Below, piece after piece: positions 7,894 through 16,004 of a DNA stretch of 41,572 nt; position 1 is the stretch's first letter; every line of letters starts with the position of its first letter. The translations under genes were made by a program, and so were the position numbers. The stretch is taken from NCBI GenBank assembly GCA_021300095.1, contig JAJTHV010000024.1:1-41572 (forward strand). The letters run 5' to 3'. The notes under the pieces were generated by a model. That model saw only the letters and a program-made list of their open reading frames with translations. It was not told the origin of the DNA and made no database searches. Source of the stretch: Flammeovirgaceae bacterium. Its GTDB lineage: Bacteria; Bacteroidota; Bacteroidia; Cytophagales; Cyclobacteriaceae.

Positions 7894-8555
7894 TAGCTGA
7901 AGAGCTGATCAATCACATGATTCCACCGTTGAAAACTACGGACGATGCCGACAAGGCGATTGTGTGGATGGAAGAATTTCGCTGTAACCACATGCCCGTA
8001 GTGGAAAAAGGACAACTGCTGGGGTTTATCTCTGAAGAAATCATCTTAGAATCCAATGACATCGGAAAAAACCTGGCCGCCTTTCCGTTGGTTGGCAAAG
8101 ATTGTTTTGTGCACCAACATGCGCACTTTTACGACATCTTAAAAATTGCAGGTAACAACAAGTTGCAGATTGTAGCGGTTGTGAATGACGATCAACAATA
8201 TGAGGGCGTCATCACTGTGCAAGACATGATGATATCTTTTGCGCAGACTGCCTCCGTTCAAATGTCAGGAAGCATTTTGGTGCTCTCCATGGATTTGATT
8301 GACTATTCGTTGGCGGAAATCAGCCGTTATGTGGAGGAGAATAATGCCAAGGTGATCAGCAGCAACATGATTGAAGATCCGATGGATCAAGGCAAGATTA
8401 AGTTGACGCTTAAAATCAATCAAACCGATTTGAAACGAATTGTAGCAACGCTCGAGCGTTTCAATTATCGGGTGATCGGCCGCTATCAGGAAGCCCCACG
8501 TGAGGCTGATGATAAAGATAAAATAGACATGCTGTTGCGCTACTTAGAAATCTAA
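7890..8555 (+). CDS. CBS-domain protein with ACT-like C-terminus
   Basis: A 221-residue soluble protein. Two CBS motifs fill about residues 1-120: the first has 'ADKAIVWMEEFRCNHMPVVE' then 'LLGFISEEII', the second has 'FYDILKIAGNNKLQIVAVV' then 'YEGVITVQDMM'. CBS pairs bind adenosine nucleotides and act as sensors. The C-terminal part (about 125-205) has the beta-alpha-beta look of an ACT-type regulatory domain ('GSILVLSMDLIDYSLAEISR'). It overlaps the hydrolase by 4 bases and ends 9 bases before nadK. That position suggests, but does not prove, a link between adenine-nucleotide sensing and NAD(P) supply. The ACT assignment is less certain than the CBS one. Confidence 0.85.
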   Translation: MIAEELINHMIPPLKTTDDADKAIVWMEEFRCNHMPVVEKGQLLGFISEEIILESNDIGKNLAAFPLVGKDCFVHQHAHFYDILKIAGNNKLQIVAVVNDDQQYEGVITVQDMMISFAQTASVQMSGSILVLSMDLIDYSLAEISRYVEENNAKVISSNMIEDPMDQGKIKLTLKINQTDLKRIVATLERFNYRVIGRYQEAPREADDKDKIDMLLRYLEI

Positions 8556-8564
8556 TCCCTCACG

Positions 8565-9443
8565 ATGATTCGCATAGGCATACACGGCAAAGATTTTCAG
8601 AATAAATCCCTCCGGTTTTTAGAGCGAGTGCTGGATCACCTGAAGCGAAGCCAGGTAGAGATTTGGGTGTCTGAAAAGTTTTTAAAGCAATTCAAATCAT
8701 CACGCATAAGTGCATACAACCTGCGCTCTTTCAACCACGATGACAACCTGCATTCGCTTAACTATTTTCTTTCGCTGGGGGGTGATGGCACCCTGCTTGA
8801 ATCGGTAACCTACATCGGTAAATCGGAAATCCCCATTCTCGGGATCAACACAGGGCGCTTGGGTTTTTTAGCAACAACCAGCCGCGATGACATGGAAGAT
8901 TCACTCGATGGATTGCTAAACGGAAGTTATTCCATCGACAGCCGCTCCGTTTTAAAACTGATTTCGGCTCCCAAGCTTTTTGGCAAACTCAATTTTGCAT
9001 TGAACGACTTCACCATCATGAAGAAAGACACTTCTTCTATGATTACAGTTCATGTTTATGCAGATGGCGAGTTGATTAATTCCTATTGGTCGGATGGAAT
9101 TATTGTTTCAACGCCCACCGGCTCCACCGGATACTCACTTAGCTGTGGAGGACCCTTGGTTCATCCTAAATCAGAAAGTTTTGTCATAACGGCCGTTAGC
9201 CCGCATAACTTAGGCACTCGGCCCATTGTTTTATCAGACGACCGGGAGATCACATTTCAAATAGAAGGTAGAAGTAAAAAGTACTTAATTTCGCTGGATT
9301 CGAGGTTTGAAACGGTTGACGAGTCCGTCAAATTGAAAATCAAAAAAGAGAAATTTGAGGTAAAGCTCATTCAGTTAAGCTCTCAAAACTACTTTAACAC
9401 GCTGCGTCAAAAACTCAATTGGGGGGTCGATGCCCGTAACTAA
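8565..9443 (+). CDS. nadK: NAD kinase
   Basis: NadK phosphorylates NAD at the 2' position of the adenosine ribose using ATP or polyphosphate, giving NADP in the cytoplasm. The 292-residue protein has the signature 'LGGDGTLLES' with catalytic Asp74, then 'PILGINTGRLGFLA', the 'ALNDFTI' NAD-binding segment (Asp where many enzymes have Glu), 'GIIVSTPTGSTGYSLSCGGP', and the late 'TRPIVLSDD'. Length fits the family. The start is the ATG at 8565, 9 bases after the CBS gene, giving 'MIRIGIHGK', the usual first strand. It closes the first half of the plus-strand block; an 87-base gap with a promoter-like element separates it from the next gene. Confidence 0.96.
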   Translation: MIRIGIHGKDFQNKSLRFLERVLDHLKRSQVEIWVSEKFLKQFKSSRISAYNLRSFNHDDNLHSLNYFLSLGGDGTLLESVTYIGKSEIPILGINTGRLGFLATTSRDDMEDSLDGLLNGSYSIDSRSVLKLISAPKLFGKLNFALNDFTIMKKDTSSMITVHVYADGELINSYWSDGIIVSTPTGSTGYSLSCGGPLVHPKSESFVITAVSPHNLGTRPIVLSDDREITFQIEGRSKKYLISLDSRFETVDESVKLKIKKEKFEVKLIQLSSQNYFNTLRQKLNWGVDARN

Positions 9444-9499
9444 TTTCGTTGATTGACCGAATTTTCACCCAATCCTATTTCTACTTAAAGTTAATTTTA

Positions 9500-9507
9500 T
9501 ACCTTTG
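9500..9507 (+). promoter_or_regulatory. Candidate promoter -7 element before the DUF6089 gene pair
   Basis: TACCTTTG fits the TAnnTTTG consensus exactly and lies in the only sizeable AT-rich gap of the block. A T-rich tract around 9476-9480 sits at -33 spacing but lacks the G of TTTG. The expected transcript start, near 9514, leaves a 5' leader of roughly 17 bases before the ATG at 9531. Confidence 0.45.
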
Positions 9508-9530
9508 TCTTTGCCCCAATTTACCTCGTT

Positions 9531-10538
9531 ATGAGAAAGTTATGTTTTGCTGTACTCAGTGTTGCACTATTATTTGGTTCAGCCGGTGAATCTTTTGCGC
9601 AATTCAACAGAAAGTCGATTAAGAAAAATAATAAGAGAATCGCACATTATCGCGGTAAAAAATCAGGCTTTGCACGCCAAAATGTTTATTCCGGAATTGG
9701 AGTATCCATTAATGCGCTCAATTATTTCGGAGACCTTTCTCCATCGCCCAGTAAATTGAGTACCGATCTTTCTTTTACAAAACCTGGCTTCGGTGTCTCA
9801 TTGTTCCATCGCTTTGGCCCACGTTATACGCTTTTAGCTCAATATATGTATGGAACCATCAAAGGGTCGGATGCAGAATCAGCAGCATTGGGTAGCGCGG
9901 AAAGTGAACCAAGAAATCTTCGAAATCTTTCATTCAGCAATTCGATTCACGAACTTTCTGTGCTTGCCTACATCGATTTATTCGACAATCAGGCAACCTA
10001 TATCAGCCGTGTAAAATGGACCCCCTACTTGTACGTTGGAGGTGCATTGTATCTTCACAATCCACAAGCTATTGCTCCTAAAACTGATCTGACTGGACAA
10101 CCGCTGGCAGAAGCCGGCCAGTATGTAGACCTCCAACCATTAAAAACCGAAGGAAAAGCATACGGTTTAGTACAGTTCGCTATACCATTTGGCGCTGGCG
10201 CACGTTTTAGACTAAACGAAGTGATGGACCTTTGGGCAGATTTTGGTTTCCGCTATACATTCACCGACTATTTGGATGATGTAAGCAGCACCTACACGGA
10301 CTTAACAAAATTAACTCCGCTGGGTCAGGCGATGTCTTACAGAACCAATGAACTAGCTGGCTACCCCAAGGCAGGTAATACTCTACCTTCTGGCATTACA
10401 GGAGTAGATGTACAATATGGTTATGGCAGGGAAGGTGACAAGCGTGGCGGTGTAAATGAGAACGACATTTATATGGTTACGTCTATTCGCCTTACTTATA
10501 TTTTAGGAGCTACTTTCCACAAAGCTAAATTCAGATAA
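9531..10538 (+). CDS. DUF6089-type outer-membrane beta-barrel protein (first of a pair)
   Basis: A 335-residue protein with a signal peptide (about 1-23, ending 'GESFAQ'). A basic, lysine/arginine-rich stretch follows (about 25-50, including 'KSIKKNNKR' and 'YRGKKSG'). A predicted beta-barrel starts at 'YSGIGVSINALNYFGDLSP'. Typical features are 'PYLYVGGALYLHNP', 'FAIPFGAGARF' and the final 'VTSIRLTYILG'. DUF6089 is known to me as a Bacteroidota outer-membrane family next to uppS/bamA; its biochemical function is not established. The ATG of the following paralogue shares one base with its stop (TAATG). The basic N-terminal extension is absent from the second copy and might contact peptidoglycan or a partner, which is speculation. 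Confidence 0.75.
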   Translation: MRKLCFAVLSVALLFGSAGESFAQFNRKSIKKNNKRIAHYRGKKSGFARQNVYSGIGVSINALNYFGDLSPSPSKLSTDLSFTKPGFGVSLFHRFGPRYTLLAQYMYGTIKGSDAESAALGSAESEPRNLRNLSFSNSIHELSVLAYIDLFDNQATYISRVKWTPYLYVGGALYLHNPQAIAPKTDLTGQPLAEAGQYVDLQPLKTEGKAYGLVQFAIPFGAGARFRLNEVMDLWADFGFRYTFTDYLDDVSSTYTDLTKLTPLGQAMSYRTNELAGYPKAGNTLPSGITGVDVQYGYGREGDKRGGVNENDIYMVTSIRLTYILGATFHKAKFR

Positions 10539-11242
10539 TGGCGGGTGCGCGTTTCGCGAAATTACTCTTCTCCCCATTATTCCTTTTAGGTACTACGGCC
10601 TTTGGTCAAATCTCCCAGCGCACAGAAATTGGTGGCGGTCTGGGAGTTTTTAATTATACCGGTGATATCACCCGTTCGTATGACCTGACAACAGCCAAGC
10701 CGGCAGCTACTCTCTTTTACCGGACTAATATTAGCCGTGTTATCAGTTTTCGCACCTCACTTACGGGTGGTCAACTGTCGGGTAGCGACCGTCACGATCC
10801 GATTGATGCTTTTGCGGTTCAGCGCAATGCCTCGTTTGATTTGTTTTTGCTGGAGCTTTCCGGTTGCTTCGAGTATCATTTTCTGGATTGGAGAGACGAT
10901 AAACGAAGACTCCGCTTCACTCCTTACCTCTTTGGTGGAGTAGCTCTTTTTGGTTTTTCCGGCATTCCTCAAAATAAAACGGCAGAATATAGCACCGTGC
11001 AGCTCGGCATTCCTTTTGGTGGGGGCATGAAATACGTGTTGAATCCACGCTATTATATCTCCTTCGAAATTGGCATACGAAAGACCTTTTTTGATTACCT
11101 CGATAATGTTTCAGACGGAAACCCGTCTTTCAAGACCTATCAATATGGGAATCCGAATGATTACGACAACTACTTTTTTACGGGTATAACTCTTACTTAT
11201 ACCTTTTACGACATCCCCTGCGCTACCAATCCATACAGGTAA
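10538..11242 (+). CDS. DUF6089-type outer-membrane beta-barrel protein (second of a pair)
   Basis: A 234-residue paralogue of the preceding gene with a signal peptide (about 1-23, ending 'TAFGQ'). Shared landmarks are 'GGGLGVFNYTGDI' (matching 'GVSINALNYFGDL'), 'TPYLFGGVALF', 'LGIPFGGGMKYVL', an aromatic 'RKTFFDYLDNVS' matching 'RYTFTDYLDDVS', and a closing 'FTGITLTYTFYDIPC'. It lacks the basic stretch of its neighbour and is about 100 residues shorter. The 1-base stop/start overlap (TAATG) makes translational coupling and 1:1 production likely. Function is unknown; the location just before uppS and bamA suggests an envelope role. Confidence 0.75.
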   Translation: MAGARFAKLLFSPLFLLGTTAFGQISQRTEIGGGLGVFNYTGDITRSYDLTTAKPAATLFYRTNISRVISFRTSLTGGQLSGSDRHDPIDAFAVQRNASFDLFLLELSGCFEYHFLDWRDDKRRLRFTPYLFGGVALFGFSGIPQNKTAEYSTVQLGIPFGGGMKYVLNPRYYISFEIGIRKTFFDYLDNVSDGNPSFKTYQYGNPNDYDNYFFTGITLTYTFYDIPCATNPYR

Positions 11243-11341
11243 ATCCTTTCGTCAGTAGAACTATTTCAAAAATTTGATCATCACAACCTTACGAAGCCCG
11301 AACGCGATGGGATAAGTGGCTTAAAGTTTTGAAAAAAAGGC

Positions 11342-11349
11342 TACTTTTG
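11342..11349 (+). promoter_or_regulatory. Candidate -7 element directly before uppS
   Basis: TACTTTTG matches TAnnTTTG exactly and ends 7 bases before the GTG start at 11357, so transcription would begin at about the start codon. A TTTG at 11328-11331 is too close to serve as the -33 box. The rest of the 114-base gap (11243-11356) holds nothing else I recognise. Confidence 0.4.
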
Positions 11350-11356
11350 CACCCTT

Positions 11357-12100
11357 GTGGCTTCGCTAAGGCAAAATATTGACCCTCATAATTTACCCAA
11401 ACATGTGGCCGTTATCATGGACGGTAACGGAAGATGGGCAAGGCAAAAGGGCGCGGCCAGAATATTCGGGCACCGCAATGCCATTGAGGCTGTAAGGCAG
11501 GTTATTGAGGGAAGTGGAGAGTTAGGGATCAAGCATCTTACACTCTATGCCTTCAGCACCGAAAACTGGGGTCGGCCCAAAGAAGAAGTAGACGCGCTGA
11601 TGGAGTTGTTGGTGAATACGCTCCAGAAAGAAATCAGTTCGCTGCATAAGAATAACGTGAGACTGACAACGATTGGAGACACGGCACAGTTGCCCGCTGA
11701 TTGCCGCGAGAATTTGAAGAAGGCAATTGAAGGAACGAAAGGAAACACAGGGCTCAATCTGTTGATCGCTTTGAACTACAGCGGCCGATGGGAGATTGTG
11801 AAAGCAGCCCGGCAACTGGCCGAACAGGTGCAAGCCGGAAAGCTAAAGGCCGAAGAAATTACGGAAACGACCGTAAGCCATCTGATGGAAACAAAGGACA
11901 TACCGGACCCTGAATTGTTGATTCGCACCAGCGGTGAAATGCGAATCAGCAACTTTTTATTATGGCAGATTGCCTATACAGAACTATACATTACACCGAA
12001 GCTTTGGCCCGATTTCCGAAAGGAAGATTTGTATGAAGCGATATGTGAATATCAAAAACGCGAACGAAGATTTGGAAAAGTGCTGACCTCAATTGCTTAA
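11357..12100 (+). CDS. uppS: Isoprenyl transferase / undecaprenyl-diphosphate synthase
   Basis: A cis-prenyltransferase that extends farnesyl diphosphate with isopentenyl diphosphate to the long-chain polyprenyl diphosphate used as carrier for peptidoglycan and polysaccharide building blocks. The 247-residue protein has the catalytic 'VAVIMDGNGRWAR' with Asp22, 'GHRNAIEAVR', 'TLYAFSTENWGRP', 'LNLLIALNYSGRWEI', and the C-terminal 'DPELLIRTSGEMRISNFLLW' (residues about 190-210). The start is a GTG at 11357, giving the family-typical 'MASLRQNIDPHNLPKHVAV'. The next Met (residue 21) is inside the active site, so no alternative ATG is possible. BamA follows after 5 bases. The GTG start close to a -7 element hints at a leaderless or nearly leaderless message. 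Confidence 0.95.
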   Translation: MASLRQNIDPHNLPKHVAVIMDGNGRWARQKGAARIFGHRNAIEAVRQVIEGSGELGIKHLTLYAFSTENWGRPKEEVDALMELLVNTLQKEISSLHKNNVRLTTIGDTAQLPADCRENLKKAIEGTKGNTGLNLLIALNYSGRWEIVKAARQLAEQVQAGKLKAEEITETTVSHLMETKDIPDPELLIRTSGEMRISNFLLWQIAYTELYITPKLWPDFRKEDLYEAICEYQKRERRFGKVLTSIA

Positions 12101-12105
12101 CTTGA

Positions 12106-14823
12106 ATGAACCGGATTTTACTTACACTCTTACTACTCTCTAGCCTTGCAGCATCCGCTCAGTTTAGAAAAGGACGAACTACTGCAGCACCAACAGATCC
12201 TTCTGTGACGGGTGAGTTGAATTATCGCACACCTGCCGAATATATTATTGGTGGAATTGATGTTGTGGGTCTCAATGTATTGGATAAAAATGCGATGGTT
12301 TCACTTACCGGCCTGCGCGTTGGCGATAAAGTGAAGATACCCGGAGACGCCATTTCAAGTGCCATTCGTAAACTTTGGAAACATGGTTTGATTGGAGATG
12401 CTACAATTTCTGTAGACCGTATCGAAGAAGGTAAGGTATATCTTTCAATCCGTTTGGCCGAACGCCCTCGATTAACAGATTTCTATTTTGTCGGCATCAG
12501 CAACGGCAAGCAAAGTAGTCTGAAAGATGACCTTACACTGATCCGAGGTAAGATTGTAAATGATGCAACGATTCGTAATGCCGAACTAGCCGTAAAGAAG
12601 CACTTTGTAAAGAAGGGCTTTTTGAATACGGTTGTAAAAATTGCGCAAGAGCGAGACACCCTCAACCGGGGTGGTGTGCGGCTGCGAATCAATGTAGACT
12701 TAAAGTCGAAAGTAAAAATCCACGAGATTCAATTCAGCGGAAATAAAGATATCTCTTCCATTGTTTTGAAAAAGAAACTGAAAAAGACCAAAGAACATGC
12801 GCGCCTTTCCATCCATCGCGAAGTCATAGGCACATTGATTAAAACTAAAAAAGAAGATGTGAAAGATTTCTTGGGTGATTCGGTGCAGGCAGTCAGCTGG
12901 CGACAGGTGAAAGAGTTTTTTAATCGCACCGTGAAACTTAATTTCTTCACCAGCTCTAAGTTTATCCGGGCCGAATACGAAGAAGACAAGAAAAAACTGA
13001 TTCAGTTTTACAATACCCAAGGCTACCGCGATGCAGATATTGAATCGGATACGATTGTAAACTACAGTAACTCTAAAATTGATATTCTCTTTAAAATCAA
13101 TGAGGGAAGAAAGTACTATTTCAGAAATATCATCTGGACGGGAAACTACTTATATACAGCGGCTACGCTCAATAAAATTCTGGACATTAAAAAAGGAGAT
13201 GTATATAATCAGGAAATGATTGAACGCAAAACTTCTTTTAATCCAAAGGGCGCGGATATCAGCGGATTGTACATGGATGACGGATACTTGTTCTTCCGGG
13301 TAACTCCGGTGGAGGTTGCAGTAGTAGGAGATTCCATCGATGTGGAAATGCGCATTTTTGAGGGCGAACAAGCTACTATCGATGAAGTTACCATCAGCGG
13401 TAATGAACGCACCAGCGATCACGTAATCCGCAGAGAGTTAACTACCATCCCCGGACAAAAATTCCGCAGAGCAGATATCATCAGAACCCAACAGCAGCTT
13501 TCGCAGATGGGATTCTTCAATCCACAAAAAATAGAACAAGACATTCGCCCGAATCCGGCCAACGGAACAGTAAATATTGGTTGGAAGCTGGAAGAACAGT
13601 CCAATGACCAAGTGCAGTTATCAGGTGGTTGGGGTGGATTCTACGGATTTGTGGGAACGGTAGGCCTTACATTCAACAACTTCTCGTTGCGCAACGTGCC
13701 GCACGTAAAGAAATGGAGACCTTTGCCGGTGGGAGACGGTCAAAAGCTATCACTGCAAGCACAAGCGAATGGTAGATCTTTTCAGAGCTACAGTATTTCC
13801 TTTACAGAACCTTGGTTAGGTGGCAGCAGACCCAATGCATTATCAATCAGCTTGAATTACTCCGTATCGCGCCTTCCTACACGTGGTTTTAATGGTATTG
13901 ACTTTAGTGACAACTCATCGTTGCGCCAGTCCGGTATTACAATCGGCTTTGGAAGACGATTAGAATGGCCCGACAACTATTTCTCATTGACACACTCATT
14001 GTCCTATTTGGTGTATGATTACAGTAACTACTTCGGGTCAACCACACTTCCTACGGTAGGCACTACACGAAACATTTCGTTAACTACAACTCTAGCTCGA
14101 AACAGTATTGACAACCCAATGTTCCCTACATCCGGATCGTCCATTTCACTGGCATTGAGTTTAACACCACCCTATTCTTTCTTCCGTAGTTCCGATTACT
14201 ACAAAGATGTTACCCAGCGTTACAGTTTTGTGGAGTTGCACAAATGGATGTTTGACGCCAAGTTCTATGTGAAAGTGATTGGTAGCCCTAAGCCTACCGG
14301 CCGAAGCTTAGTGCTCGAAACAAAAGCGCATATGGGCTTTATCGGAACTTATAATGATATCATTAGCCCCGGACCGTTTGAACGATTCTTGGTGGGCGGT
14401 GCCGGATTGACGGGTGGGTTCAATTCTTTTGTATTAGGTCAGGATATAGTTGGGTTGCGTGGATATTTGGATAATCAGGTTACACCTCCTCTTTATTCAC
14501 AACGTGGCTTGCAGGCAGTAAATGGAATTGAAGGAGGTATCGTTTACAACAAATTTGGAATGGAGTTGCGCTACCCGGTGGTAACAAGCCAATCGGCAAC
14601 AGTTTACAGCTTTGTATTTACGGAGGCCGGAAATAACTGGGGCAATTACCAGGACTTTAATCCGTTTAACCTGTATAAATCTGCCGGTTTTGGAGCTAGG
14701 ATATTTATGCCAGCATTCGGCTTAATTGGCTTGAATTGGGCCTATGGCTTTGATAAACTTCCTTTTGCAACCGAAAAAAGCGGATCACAATTTCACTTTA
14801 CCATTGGTCAGCAAATCAGATAG
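12106..14823 (+). CDS. bamA: BamA, outer-membrane protein assembly factor
   Basis: BamA is the Omp85 insertase that folds beta-barrel proteins into the outer membrane. The 905-residue protein has a signal peptide (about 1-19, ending 'AASAQF'). POTRA repeats run from about residue 40 ('AEYIIGGIDVVGLNVLD', first POTRA) to about 490; the last opens with 'ATIDEVTISGNERTSDHVIR' near 425. A C-terminal 16-strand-type barrel follows, with 'VQLSGGWGGFYGFVGTVGLTF' split over its first strands, the conserved loop motif 'IVGLRGY' near residue 785 and the terminal 'FHFTIGQQIR'. One insertion in the POTRA region (about 230-300) is rich in lysine and makes it longer than proteobacterial BamA (about 800), as is usual in Bacteroidota. 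It sits between uppS and two Skp genes, a standard envelope-biogenesis arrangement. Confidence 0.93.
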   Translation: MNRILLTLLLLSSLAASAQFRKGRTTAAPTDPSVTGELNYRTPAEYIIGGIDVVGLNVLDKNAMVSLTGLRVGDKVKIPGDAISSAIRKLWKHGLIGDATISVDRIEEGKVYLSIRLAERPRLTDFYFVGISNGKQSSLKDDLTLIRGKIVNDATIRNAELAVKKHFVKKGFLNTVVKIAQERDTLNRGGVRLRINVDLKSKVKIHEIQFSGNKDISSIVLKKKLKKTKEHARLSIHREVIGTLIKTKKEDVKDFLGDSVQAVSWRQVKEFFNRTVKLNFFTSSKFIRAEYEEDKKKLIQFYNTQGYRDADIESDTIVNYSNSKIDILFKINEGRKYYFRNIIWTGNYLYTAATLNKILDIKKGDVYNQEMIERKTSFNPKGADISGLYMDDGYLFFRVTPVEVAVVGDSIDVEMRIFEGEQATIDEVTISGNERTSDHVIRRELTTIPGQKFRRADIIRTQQQLSQMGFFNPQKIEQDIRPNPANGTVNIGWKLEEQSNDQVQLSGGWGGFYGFVGTVGLTFNNFSLRNVPHVKKWRPLPVGDGQKLSLQAQANGRSFQSYSISFTEPWLGGSRPNALSISLNYSVSRLPTRGFNGIDFSDNSSLRQSGITIGFGRRLEWPDNYFSLTHSLSYLVYDYSNYFGSTTLPTVGTTRNISLTTTLARNSIDNPMFPTSGSSISLALSLTPPYSFFRSSDYYKDVTQRYSFVELHKWMFDAKFYVKVIGSPKPTGRSLVLETKAHMGFIGTYNDIISPGPFERFLVGGAGLTGGFNSFVLGQDIVGLRGYLDNQVTPPLYSQRGLQAVNGIEGGIVYNKFGMELRYPVVTSQSATVYSFVFTEAGNNWGNYQDFNPFNLYKSAGFGARIFMPAFGLIGLNWAYGFDKLPFATEKSGSQFHFTIGQQIR

Positions 14824-14826
14824 TAG

Positions 14827-15360
14827 ATGCGATTTTTGTTAGTTTGTCTATGTTTTTGTGTTTTCGGCCTGAATTTTGCCGTAGCACAGAAGTTCGGATA
14901 CTTTGACTCCGGCTTTGTGCTGTCCAAAATGCCCGAATATGCCAAGGCACAAGGAGAAATTGATCAGCTTTCGGCTGCCTGGCAGCATGAAATTGAAGAA
15001 ATGCAAAGTAAGGTAGATGCACTGTATCGCACCTTTCAGGCCGAACAAGTACTGTTGACGGAGGAGATGAAGCAAGAGCGACTGGAAGAGATAAAAAAGA
15101 AGGAAGCAGAACTAAAAGAGTATCAAAAAAAGGTTTTTGGATTTGGAGGGTTATTTTTTTTGAAAAAACAAGAATTGATTAAACCTTTGCAGGATAAGTT
15201 GTTTGACGCAGTTGGAAAAGTGGCCAAAGCAAACCGGTTGGCCATCGTTTTTGATAAGTCGGCAGAACTGGTGATGATTTATACAGACCCGCGCCACGAC
15301 TACACCGACTTTGTATTGGAAGAACTTGGATTAGGAGACCCAAATGATAAAATAAAATAA
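14827..15360 (+). CDS. OmpH/Skp-family periplasmic chaperone (first copy)
   Basis: A 177-residue periplasmic protein with a signal peptide (about 1-20, ending 'NFAVAQ'). The mature part begins with the family's first strand 'KFGYFDSGFVLSKMPEYAKAQ', which carries the Y-x-D and 'P-E-Y' pattern. A long charged coiled coil follows (about 45-115, rich in E, K and Q), then 'AIVFDKSAELVMIYTDP' and 'DYTDFVLEELGL' in the head domain. Skp chaperones unfolded outer-membrane proteins on the way to BamA, and the gene follows bamA by 3 bases. The coiled coil contains an unusual glycine/phenylalanine break ('FGFGGLFFLKK') near residue 105 that the second copy lacks, so the tentacle tip may differ. Confidence 0.88.
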   Translation: MRFLLVCLCFCVFGLNFAVAQKFGYFDSGFVLSKMPEYAKAQGEIDQLSAAWQHEIEEMQSKVDALYRTFQAEQVLLTEEMKQERLEEIKKKEAELKEYQKKVFGFGGLFFLKKQELIKPLQDKLFDAVGKVAKANRLAIVFDKSAELVMIYTDPRHDYTDFVLEELGLGDPNDKIK

Positions 15361-15379
15361 CCAGTAACTTAACTTTAAA

Positions 15380-15952
15380 ATGAGAACACTTCTTGTAATT
15401 CTTTTTTGCGGCACGCTATTTTCCGCACAAGCGCAGACACAAAAAATTGGCTATGCCGATTGGGAATATATTTTCAGTCAGTTGCCCGAGTTCAAACAAA
15501 TTGATAGCGAACTAAAAACACATGCCGATCAATTGCAGAATCAGGCAAAAGCAAAACAGCAAGATTTTGAAGCAAAGTACAAAGCATATCAAAATATGCC
15601 TGCTACTACTCCCGATGCCATCCGTGCCGATAAGGAGCGCGAATTGCAATCTTTGCAGGAGGGCTTCCAGAAATTTCAACAAGATGCGCAAACCTCTTTG
15701 CAAAAGAAGCAGCAAGATTTAATGGGGCCTGTGTATGCGAAAGTGGGCAAAACCATTGAAGACGTAGCGAAAGAAAATGGGTACACATTCATCCTCAATC
15801 CACAATTGGTATCAGGTGGTGATGTGATTCTTTACAGCGATGAACAGTACAACATTTCTGACCTGGTGTTGAAAAAATTAGGTGTTACACCTGCACCCGC
15901 AGCGCCCGCAACTCCTGCCACCACTACGAATACGCCTGTTAAGAAAAATTAA
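15380..15952 (+). CDS. OmpH/Skp-family periplasmic chaperone (second copy)
   Basis: A 190-residue paralogue of the preceding gene with a signal peptide (about 1-18, ending 'SAQAQ'). The start strand 'KIGYADWEYIFSQLPEF' matches the Skp fold. A glutamine- and lysine-rich coiled coil spans about 40-115, and the head domain returns with 'YTFILNPQLVSGGDVILYSD' and 'NISDLVLKKLGV'. The last 20 residues form a Pro/Ala/Thr-rich tail, probably disordered. The gap to the first copy is 19 bases, and the gene ends 23 bases before a strong terminator, so it is the last gene of the bamA operon. Glutamate racemase, which follows this pair in some Bacteroidota genomes as I recall, is not present here. Confidence 0.88.
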   Translation: MRTLLVILFCGTLFSAQAQTQKIGYADWEYIFSQLPEFKQIDSELKTHADQLQNQAKAKQQDFEAKYKAYQNMPATTPDAIRADKERELQSLQEGFQKFQQDAQTSLQKKQQDLMGPVYAKVGKTIEDVAKENGYTFILNPQLVSGGDVILYSDEQYNISDLVLKKLGVTPAPAAPATPATTTNTPVKKN

Positions 15953-15975
15953 TCCGGCAGCATATTTATTTGAAG

Positions 15976-16004
15976 CGCCCTGCACATATGTGTAGGGCGT
16001 TTTT
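15976..16004 (+). terminator. Intrinsic terminator of the bamA-skp operon
   Basis: The arms CGCCCTGCACAT (15976-15987) and ATGTGTAGGGCG (15988-15999) pair with one mismatch and are followed directly by TTTTT. It lies between the stop of the second skp gene and the convergent 5-oxoprolinase stop. The T run is on the plus strand only, so it should act on the plus-strand operon. Confidence 0.85.

Noticed and set aside
15953-16002. Looked for glutamate racemase (murI) after the second skp gene
   Set aside because: A strong terminator and a convergent gene follow immediately; no racemase motif is present anywhere in the window.
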